From an uncultured bacterium (GTDB lineage Bacteria; Patescibacteriota; Minisyncoccia; Minisyncoccales; JAQTVQ01): DNA of 12,147 nucleotides. The notes beneath the pieces were generated by a model, which saw nothing but the letters and a program-made list of their open reading frames with translations, did not search any database and was not told the origin of the DNA. Shown one piece after another: positions 1 to 4,879 of the stretch. Location: NCBI GenBank assembly GCA_903839905.1, contig CAIMDX010000030.1, positions 1 to 12,147 on the forward strand, written 5' to 3'. The first letter of the stretch is position 1. Every line of letters begins with the position of its first letter. The position numbers were made by a program, and so were the translations under genes.

Positions 1-348
1 CCCATCAAAAAAGAAATAGAAGCCTGGCATTACCAGTTAAGGTTTGTCGCTCCAACGGATATAAGCCCTAAATTTTTTGAAGAATTTAGAAAAGAGCTGA
101 AAGAAAGAAAAGAAATTATAAGATCTATGATCGTGAAAAAAAGAGACGAACCGCCGGCCAAAGAAAAAAGGGTCCGCTTAGCGGAAACCGAAAATGCCGA
201 AAATAATGAATCTCCTGTCATTGCTCCTGAAGAAGCAAAAAGCAAGCCCGAAACTAAAACAGAAGCGGCCATTGAAACCAAAAAAGGGAAAAAGGTTCAA
301 CTGCAAGAGATAGACCAAAAGCTGGAAGAGATCTTAAAAGAAGAATAA
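1..348 (+). CDS. rpsF: 30S ribosomal protein S6, 3' part (5' end outside window)
   Basis: S6 sits on the platform of the small ribosomal subunit, bound next to S18. The frame is open from base 1 and ends at TAA 346-348, giving 115 visible residues; the start lies before the window. The first ~47 residues match the end of the S6 fold: the segment beginning PIKKEIEAWHYQLRF aligns with the E. coli stretch 'YPIQKHREGYYVLMNV', and IIRSMIVKK aligns with the last strand 'VIRSMVMR'. Beyond this E. coli S6 is nearly finished. Here ~68 more residues follow, rich in Lys, Glu, Ala and Pro, then a short amphipathic helix (VQLQEIDQKLEEILKEE) at the C-terminus. The identification rests on these motifs and on the ssb-rpsR neighbours, the usual bacterial order. 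An ATG at 127-129 is internal, not a separate gene. Confidence 0.93.
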   Translation, partial: PIKKEIEAWHYQLRFVAPTDISPKFFEEFRKELKERKEIIRSMIVKKRDEPPAKEKRVRLAETENAENNESPVIAPEEAKSKPETKTEAAIETKKGKKVQLQEIDQKLEEILKEE

Positions 349-374
349 TCCTTAATTTAGAGCTAAATATATGA

Positions 375-473
375 ACCCCGTTAGAAGCCTTTAGCAACGG
401 GAACATAACCAAAGATTAAAGGCCTGCTAAAAATTAGTTACATAACTATATAATAGCAGGCTTCTAACGGGGT
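375..473 (+). promoter_or_regulatory. Candidate bistable RNA switch controlling ssb start
   Basis: A perfect 16-bp inverted repeat has its left arm ACCCCGTTAGAAGCCT at 375-390 and its right arm AGGCTTCTAACGGGGT at 458-473. The loop is 67 nt. The right arm includes the first two bases of the ssb GTG start (472-474) and all the sequence where a ribosome would bind. Two smaller helices compete. CCCGTT 377-382 can pair with AACGGG 396-401, tying up the left arm. AGGCCTGCTA 420-429 can pair with TAGCAGGCTT 454-463 (one G-U), tying up half of the right arm. AACGGG occurs in both 396-401 and 466-471, so the left arm has two identical partners. There is no U tract after the right arm, so it is not a terminator. 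A TATAAT at 449-454 could be a -10 box but has no convincing -35. The pairing is seen directly; the regulatory role is inferred. Confidence 0.55.
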
Positions 474-963
474 GAATCTAAATAAAGCACTCTTAATAGG
501 CCGCGTTGCTTCCGACCCGGAATTAAAAAGCACAAATTCGGGCCAAAGCGTTTGTTCATTTAGAATAGCAACCAATAGAACTTGGAAAGACACTTCTGGT
601 CAAAAAAGAGAAGAAGCACAATTCCACAACATTGTTCTTTGGGGAAAACAAGCTGAATTAGCTTCGCAGTATATGCCAAAAGGATCTTTAGTCTATATAG
701 AAGGAAGATTGCAAACTCGCAGCTGGGAAGGACAAGGAGGTAAAAAGTACATTACGGAGATTGTAGGAGAAAAAATCCAATTTGGACCGAAAAGCGCCGG
801 CACTGCCGGATTTTCCGGAAATCAAAATCAACCTGGACAAAAAGAAATTGCCAAGCCTGTAAAAAAACAAGAGCTGGAAGAAGATATTCCGGTAATTGAA
901 GACGGATCTTTTGATGTTCCGGAAAGCAAGGATGAGATAGATGTGAAAGACATACCGTTCTAA
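472..963 (+). CDS. ssb: Single-stranded DNA-binding protein
   Basis: SSB coats single-stranded DNA during replication, repair and recombination and recruits partner proteins through its C-terminal tip. The 163-aa protein has the OB fold at residues ~1-105, with the family signatures MNLNKALLIGRVASDPE, FRIATNR, EEAQFHNIVLWGKQAE and YIEGRLQTRSWEGQGGKKY. A flexible Gly/Gln/Pro-rich linker (~106-130) leads to an acidic tail ending in DIPF, the partner-docking motif; the usual DDDIPF reads DVKDIPF here. The start is GTG: an in-frame TAG at 454-456 rules out anything further upstream, and the MNLNK beginning matches the family. There is no Shine-Dalgarno sequence, only GGGG touching the start. It lies 123 nt after rpsF and 39 nt before rpsR in one operon. 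Its start codon is inside the inverted repeat described separately, so translation is probably controlled by RNA structure. The stop is TAA. Confidence 0.96.
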   Translation: MNLNKALLIGRVASDPELKSTNSGQSVCSFRIATNRTWKDTSGQKREEAQFHNIVLWGKQAELASQYMPKGSLVYIEGRLQTRSWEGQGGKKYITEIVGEKIQFGPKSAGTAGFSGNQNQPGQKEIAKPVKKQELEEDIPVIEDGSFDVPESKDEIDVKDIPF

Positions 964-1002
964 CCCATAACTAACTTTTAAAGTTAAAAAATTGTAAAAA
1001 TT

Positions 1003-1209
1003 ATGATTTGTTATTTCTGCAAAAAAAATGTCACCAAAATTGATTTCAAGGATGTGGAAACGCTTAGATTATTCTTGTCCCCTTCCGCTAAGATCAAGGG
1101 AGCTGAAAAAACAGGTCTTTGCTCCAAGCACCAAAGAGAATTGGCCAGAGCCATAAAAAGAGCTCGCGTATTAGGCATCCTGCCTTTCACTTCCAAGCAC
1201 GCTCTCTAA
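1003..1209 (+). CDS. rpsR: 30S ribosomal protein S18
   Basis: S18 binds 16S rRNA as a heterodimer with S6 in the platform of the small subunit. The 68-aa product carries the family core KDVETLRLFLS (17-26), then GLCSKHQRELARAIKRARVLGILPF (38-62), which closely matches 'GTCAKHQRQLARAIKRARxxxLLPF'. Cys3, Cys6, Cys40 and His43 form a CxxC...CxxH set, so this is the zinc-binding (C+) form, unlike the metal-free E. coli protein. The N-terminus is very short, with the CxxC at residues 3-6. The start is ATG, preceded by an A/T-only stretch with no Shine-Dalgarno sequence. The 39-nt gap after ssb holds a 7+1+7 A/T-rich inverted repeat (972-986) of unclear meaning. The gene ends in TAA and is followed 15 nt later by a strong hairpin terminator, closing the operon. 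Confidence 0.96.
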   Translation: MICYFCKKNVTKIDFKDVETLRLFLSPSAKIKGAEKTGLCSKHQRELARAIKRARVLGILPFTSKHAL

Positions 1210-1224
1210 AAACAATCTGCATAA

Positions 1225-1250
1225 AAAAACTGCCCGCAAGGGCAGTTTTT
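1225..1250. terminator. Bidirectional Rho-independent terminator between rpsR and recA
   Basis: The GC core CTGCCC/GGGCAG (1230-1235/1240-1245) closes a GCAA tetraloop (GNRA type on the plus strand). It is extended by an A run on the left and a T run (1246-1250) on the right, giving up to 11 bp. On the plus strand the T run terminates rpsF-ssb-rpsR, 15 nt after the rpsR stop. On the minus strand the left A run (1223-1229) becomes a 7-nt U tract, so the same hairpin can stop recA transcription, whose stop codon is 18 nt away. The structure is seen directly; dual use is inferred from the convergent genes. Confidence 0.92.
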
Positions 1251-1268
1251 GGTAAAGAATATATTCTG

Positions 1269-2339
1269 TTATTCGCTTTTCTGGTCCGGAATTTCTTTTT
1301 CTTCAACTCCGGAACTTTCTATGCTTTCCATTATTTCTTTTACAATCTCGGCAACTAATTCGGGAGTTCCTTTAAGGGAATTTTTAGTGGCTTCCACTCC
1401 CGCCCCTTCCCCTATTTTTTCGCCATGATACTCAAAATGATTACCGACTTTTTTGATAACGCCGGTCTTTACTCCTATGCTCAAAACTTCAGCAGTCTTT
1501 GAAATGCCTTCGTTATAATAAATATCGTATTCCGCTATTTTAAAAGGCGAAGCTACTTTGTTTTTCACGATCTTGGCTTTAATGCGATTACCGATGATCT
1601 CCTCCCCGTGTTTTATTTGGGCTATTCTGCGCAATTCAATTCTTACCGAAGCATAAAATTTCAAAGCCAATCCGCCCGGCGTGGTTTCTGGATTGCCCCA
1701 CAGTACGCCGATCTTCATTCTGGTTTGATTAATAAAAATAAGCACTGTTTTAGTTTTAGAAACAATACTGGAAAGTTTGCGCAAGGCCTGGCTCATTAAA
1801 CGAGCCTGTAAACCGATCTGCAAATCTCCTACTTCTCCGGCTATTTCAGCCTTGGGCGTCAAAGCCGCAACCGAATCAACTACGATCATATCTACTTCTC
1901 CAGAACGGACCAAGCTTTCAACTATTTGCAAGGCCTGCTCTCCGGAATCGGGCTGGGAGATCAAAAGTTCGTCAATATTAACGCCGATCCTTTTGGCATA
2001 GTCCGGATCAAGGGCGTATTCAGCATCCACAAAAGCGCAGATGCCTCCTTTTTTTTGGGCTTCGGACAGCATATGCAAAGCCAGCGTGGTTTTGCCGGTG
2101 CTTTCTCCTCCATAAATTTCAATAACTCTGCCCCGCGGCACTCCTCTTACTCCCAAAGCTCCATCAAGAGAAATAGATCCGGTGGGAATAACATCCACAT
2201 CTGTTCTTCGGACCTCTTTCAATTTCATTATCGCTCCATCTCCGAATTTCTCTTTAATCTCCGAAATTATATCTTCAAGATTTCCCCTCATCTCTCCGGC
2301 TTGAGCCAAAGCTTCATCTAATTTTTTCTTTTTAGCCAT
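1269..2339 (-). CDS. recA: Recombinase RecA
   Basis: RecA forms ATP-dependent filaments on single-stranded DNA, performs strand exchange and stimulates SOS self-cleavage reactions. The length, 356 aa, is close to the 353 aa of E. coli. Domains in order: N-terminal helix and linker (~1-45), ATPase core (~46-280), and C-terminal domain with an acidic tail (EEKEIPDQKSE). The Walker A is GGESTGKT (77-84; consensus GPESSGKT), the catalytic Glu is E107 in DAEYALD, and the Walker B is IVVDSVAALTPKAEI (152-166). MSQALRKL (182-189) and FINQTRMKIG (202-211) are family signatures, with Gln205 matching the ATP-sensing Gln194 of E. coli. Loop L1 reads GDLQIG, where most RecAs have GDSHVG or GDSHMG, and L2 reads GVLWGNPETTPGG. 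The start is ATG without a Shine-Dalgarno sequence. The gene lies 258 nt downstream of ftsK on the same strand and likely has its own promoter. The stop is TAA. Confidence 0.97.
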   Translation of the reverse strand: MAKKKKLDEALAQAGEMRGNLEDIISEIKEKFGDGAIMKLKEVRRTDVDVIPTGSISLDGALGVRGVPRGRVIEIYGGESTGKTTLALHMLSEAQKKGGICAFVDAEYALDPDYAKRIGVNIDELLISQPDSGEQALQIVESLVRSGEVDMIVVDSVAALTPKAEIAGEVGDLQIGLQARLMSQALRKLSSIVSKTKTVLIFINQTRMKIGVLWGNPETTPGGLALKFYASVRIELRRIAQIKHGEEIIGNRIKAKIVKNKVASPFKIAEYDIYYNEGISKTAEVLSIGVKTGVIKKVGNHFEYHGEKIGEGAGVEATKNSLKGTPELVAEIVKEIMESIESSGVEEKEIPDQKSE

Positions 2340-2360
2340 AGTTCTAAATTTTTAAGTTAT

Positions 2361-2408
2361 ACCGACAGATAAAAATTCTTCTATCCTGTCGGTTGGCGTA
2401 AGCTCGCC
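2361..2408 (-). promoter_or_regulatory. Two tandem hairpins in the recA leader
   Basis: Read on the minus strand, the leader first forms GGCG-AGCTTA-CGCC (2408-2395). Then comes ACCGACAG (2393-2386) pairing with CTGTCGGT (2368-2361), extended by two or three A-T pairs across a one-base bulge. The second hairpin ends 21 nt before the recA ATG. These are the only G/C-rich islands in an otherwise A/T-rich gap, which points to selected structure. No U tract follows, so it is not a terminator for ftsK. It could be an RNA element acting on recA translation or stability, or a DNA site for a dimeric regulator. It does not match CTGT-N8-ACAG (the gamma-proteobacterial LexA box); the polarity is reversed and the spacing is 17. 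Confidence 0.45.
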
Positions 2409-2470
2409 GCTTCTTAATGTAAAAATTAAATATCAAAAATAAAAATTACAATTTAAAATGTTAAAATTAT

Positions 2471-2501
2471 TTTATACTTTTATTTTTTCTTAAGCCTGCA
2501 A
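2471..2501 (-). promoter_or_regulatory. Weak candidate recA promoter
   Basis: On the minus strand TTGCAG (2501-2496) is followed after 19 nt by TATAAA (2476-2471), which would start transcription near 2464 and give a ~125-nt recA leader that includes both hairpins. The spacer is longer than the usual 16-18 nt, and this A/T-rich DNA offers many chance -10-like words, so the call is weak. The 258-nt separation from ftsK makes some promoter here likely. Confidence 0.25.
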
Positions 2502-2535
2502 GCCAAATAATTTTTTAATTTTACACTGTCATTTT

Positions 2536-2563
2536 TCATTTTGATTTTTGCATTTTGATTTTT
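2536..2563. repeat. Tandem 14-nt A/T-rich repeat in the ftsK-recA gap
   Basis: On the minus strand two adjacent 14-mers, AAAAATCAAAATGC and AAAAATCAAAATGA, differ only in the last base. They are followed by another AAAATG. The wider block 2420-2572 is built from similar words (AAAAT, TCAAAA, AAAATG). Almost the same 14-mer, ATCAAAATGAAAAA, occurs again on the plus strand near 12081 upstream of rpoB, so this may belong to a dispersed intergenic repeat family. Low sequence complexity alone could also explain the match. Confidence 0.5.
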
Positions 2564-2597
2564 TATAAACCATTCCGTTCAGATCAATTTATGTCCC

Positions 2598-4856
2598 CTA
2601 TTTGGGCGGTATTTGCTCCTCATCCAACGGAATCTCTGGTCCTTCTTCGTCTTCCAAAACGCTTTCTTCAGCGGTGATGTAGACTTCTCTGGCTTTGGCT
2701 CCGTCGCCAGGACCGATGACATTTTTCTCTTCCAAAATATCAAGTAATCTGGCTGCGCGGGCATAACCGACTTTCAATTTCCTTTGTAAAAAAGAGGCTG
2801 ACGCTTTGCGGGTGGAAATGACTATCTGTTTAGCATCTTCGTATAAAGGATCGTCTCCGCTGCTTCCTCCGCTAAAAGAACTTCCGCCCATTGATCCCAT
2901 GTCGGGCAACGATTGGGCATTTTGCAATTCTTGGGAAAGCGACTCTGCTTCGGGAGTAGCCTCAATTTCTTTTTGATGGTCCAGAATCCAAGCGACCACT
3001 TTCTTAACTTCCTGCTCGGACACAAAAGCTCCTTGAATTCTACGAGGCTTGATAAGCTCGGTGGAAACAAACAGCATATCTCCCTTGCCAATCAATTTCT
3101 CGGCGCCGGAAGTATCAAGAATGGTTCTGGAATCTATTTGAGAAGCGACTTGGAAAGCAATGCGAGAAGTGATATTCGCTTTGATCAGCCCGGTAATCAC
3201 TTCCACTGATGGTCTTTGAGTGGCCAAAATCAAATGAATGCCGACTGCCCTGGCCATTTGAGCCAAACGGGCGATATATATTTCAATCTCTTTTCCCTTT
3301 GAAGCCATTAGATCGGCCAACTCATCAATAATTAAAACAATATAAGGAAGCTTTGGGTCGTCTTTCTTGCGGTTCTTGTTATTATAACTGTCTATGTCGC
3401 GGCTTTTGTTTTCCGCTAAAAATTCAAACCTCCTTTCCATTTCCACTACCAGCCATTTTAAAGCGACTACGGCTTTTTGAGGATTAACCACTACCGGACA
3501 AAGCAAATGGTTCAAGGAATTATAAATGGAAAATTCCACTCTTTTCGGATCAACTAAAATCAGCCTTAAATCGCTCGGTCCGTGGCGGTAAAGCAAGCTT
3601 AAAATAATAGTATTCAAACCGATCGTTTTGCCGGCTCCGGTTGATCCAGCCACCAGCATATGCGGCATATTAGATAAGCTGGCGTAAATGGGAACGCCTT
3701 TGACATCTTTACCCAATGAAAATAAAAGCGGATTAGGCGATTTTTGAAATTCTTCAGTTTCTAATAGCTCTCTTAGCCTGACCATTGCCCGTTTTTTATT
3801 CGGCACTTCCACGCCGACCAAAGAACGGCCGGGAATAGGCGCCTCTATCCTGATTGGATGGCTGGCTAAGGACAAGGCCAAATCGGAAGACAAATTGGTT
3901 ATCTTTGAAACTTTCACGCCTTCAGCCGGCTTTAAAGTGTATTGGGTCACGGTCGGACCGACATTAACCTCTGACATTTCCACTGGAATGCCAAAATTCT
4001 GCAATGTCCTTTTAATGACTGCTGCATTTAAGCCTATGTCCCCGCTCTGCGGTTTACTTACTTCATCTTCCAGCAAATCTATCGGCGGCAAGGAATAACT
4101 TTCATCTTGAATATTTTTAAGCTCTTTAACTTTAAAATTATCCAAACTATTGCCTATGGTCATAGGCCTTGATTCTTCTTTTTTCTCCTCTTTCTTAATC
4201 GGCAAAGCAATTTTTTCCATTCTTAAAAATGACGGAAGCTTCTGGCCGTTCCTCGCTTTCTGTTTTGCATCTTCTTCTTTCTCTTCCTCGTCAACTTCTT
4301 CTTCAACCGGCTTCTCAAAGAAATTTTTCAGCAAGGCCGCCATCAAAATGGCAAAGCCAGTGCCCATAATGACTAAAAATATTACAAAACCGACTGGAAA
4401 GCCAAAACCCTTGAAAAGTAAAAAAGATATTATATAGCCAAACCATCCCCCTTGCCCGAGATAGAGCAAATGAAAATTTCTGATAAGCTCTTCCGAGGCG
4501 TTAATCTCTCTTAACCCTAATAACCCGGCGCAGCCAAGAAATAAAAGAAGACCCGAAATGATAAGCGGATTTTTAATATCTTTTAGAGAAGTTTTCGCTT
4601 TAAAAAAAACGAGGCCGGCCAAGATCAAGAAAAAAGGCAGAATCTTGGCCGAACCGCCGATAAGAGACTCAAAAATTACTTTTAGAATATTACCGACGCT
4701 TCCGGCTTTGTCAAAAAAGGAAAAAGACAAAATCAAGGACAAGAGCAGGCTTCCTCCTGACCATAAAATTTTTGCCGTTTTATCGGAAAATCTATAATTA
4801 GAAGATTCCTCCCTTTCTTTCTGGGCTATCTTCTTTTGTTTTTTTCTTTTTAGCAT
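2598..4856 (-). CDS. ftsK: DNA translocase FtsK/SpoIIIE family
   Basis: FtsK is a septum-anchored, ATP-driven hexameric motor that pumps chromosomal DNA through the closing division site. The 752-aa length is near SpoIIIE (787) and far below E. coli FtsK (1329), meaning a short linker. There are about five hydrophobic membrane segments (~29-48, 71-86, 97-115, 138-150, 153-176), then a Glu-rich linker (~181-200). The alpha/beta motor domain follows, with Walker A GSTGAGKT at 404-411 and Walker B IVLIIDELADL at 506-516; LILATQRPSVEVITGLIKANI (542-562) is a family signature. A Gly/Ser linker (~655-668) leads to the winged-helix gamma domain (~670-730, SFLQRKLKVGYARAARLLD). The tail is acidic. 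The start is ATG with an in-frame TAG two codons upstream and no Shine-Dalgarno sequence. It begins 23 nt after rpoC, so co-transcription with RNA polymerase genes is likely. The stop is TAG. Confidence 0.96.
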   Translation of the reverse strand: MLKRKKQKKIAQKEREESSNYRFSDKTAKILWSGGSLLLSLILSFSFFDKAGSVGNILKVIFESLIGGSAKILPFFLILAGLVFFKAKTSLKDIKNPLIISGLLLFLGCAGLLGLREINASEELIRNFHLLYLGQGGWFGYIISFLLFKGFGFPVGFVIFLVIMGTGFAILMAALLKNFFEKPVEEEVDEEEKEEDAKQKARNGQKLPSFLRMEKIALPIKKEEKKEESRPMTIGNSLDNFKVKELKNIQDESYSLPPIDLLEDEVSKPQSGDIGLNAAVIKRTLQNFGIPVEMSEVNVGPTVTQYTLKPAEGVKVSKITNLSSDLALSLASHPIRIEAPIPGRSLVGVEVPNKKRAMVRLRELLETEEFQKSPNPLLFSLGKDVKGVPIYASLSNMPHMLVAGSTGAGKTIGLNTIILSLLYRHGPSDLRLILVDPKRVEFSIYNSLNHLLCPVVVNPQKAVVALKWLVVEMERRFEFLAENKSRDIDSYNNKNRKKDDPKLPYIVLIIDELADLMASKGKEIEIYIARLAQMARAVGIHLILATQRPSVEVITGLIKANITSRIAFQVASQIDSRTILDTSGAEKLIGKGDMLFVSTELIKPRRIQGAFVSEQEVKKVVAWILDHQKEIEATPEAESLSQELQNAQSLPDMGSMGGSSFSGGSSGDDPLYEDAKQIVISTRKASASFLQRKLKVGYARAARLLDILEEKNVIGPGDGAKAREVYITAEESVLEDEEGPEIPLDEEQIPPK

Positions 4857-4866
4857 TAGCTAATGC
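4853..4866. promoter_or_regulatory. Perfect 14-bp palindrome over the ftsK start codon
   Basis: GCATTAGCTAATGC reads the same on both strands and includes the ftsK ATG. In the mRNA it can fold as a 5-bp stem with an AGCU loop that buries the start codon. It begins 13 nt after the rpoC stop codon, so a ribosome terminating on rpoC could open it, which would couple ftsK translation to rpoC. As DNA it could instead bind a dimeric protein. The palindrome is seen directly; both roles are inferred. Confidence 0.4.
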
Positions 4867-4879
4867 GAGATTAAAGAAA

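Noticed and set aside
127..348. A separate small gene starting at ATG 127
   Set aside because: The frame is open back to base 1 and the upstream residues match the S6 fold, so this is the tail of rpsF.
375..473. Rho-independent terminator after rpsF
   Set aside because: The stem is long and stable, but the loop is 67 nt and no U tract follows; the next bases are the ssb coding start.
2361..2393. SOS (LexA) box upstream of recA
   Set aside because: The repeat has ACAG then CTGT with 17 nt between, the reverse of CTGT-N8-ACAG, and it does not match the Bacillus-type box CGAAC-N4-GTTCG.
2420..2572. CRISPR array
   Set aside because: Repeats are 14 nt, adjacent and A/T-only, without regular spacers or any cas gene.
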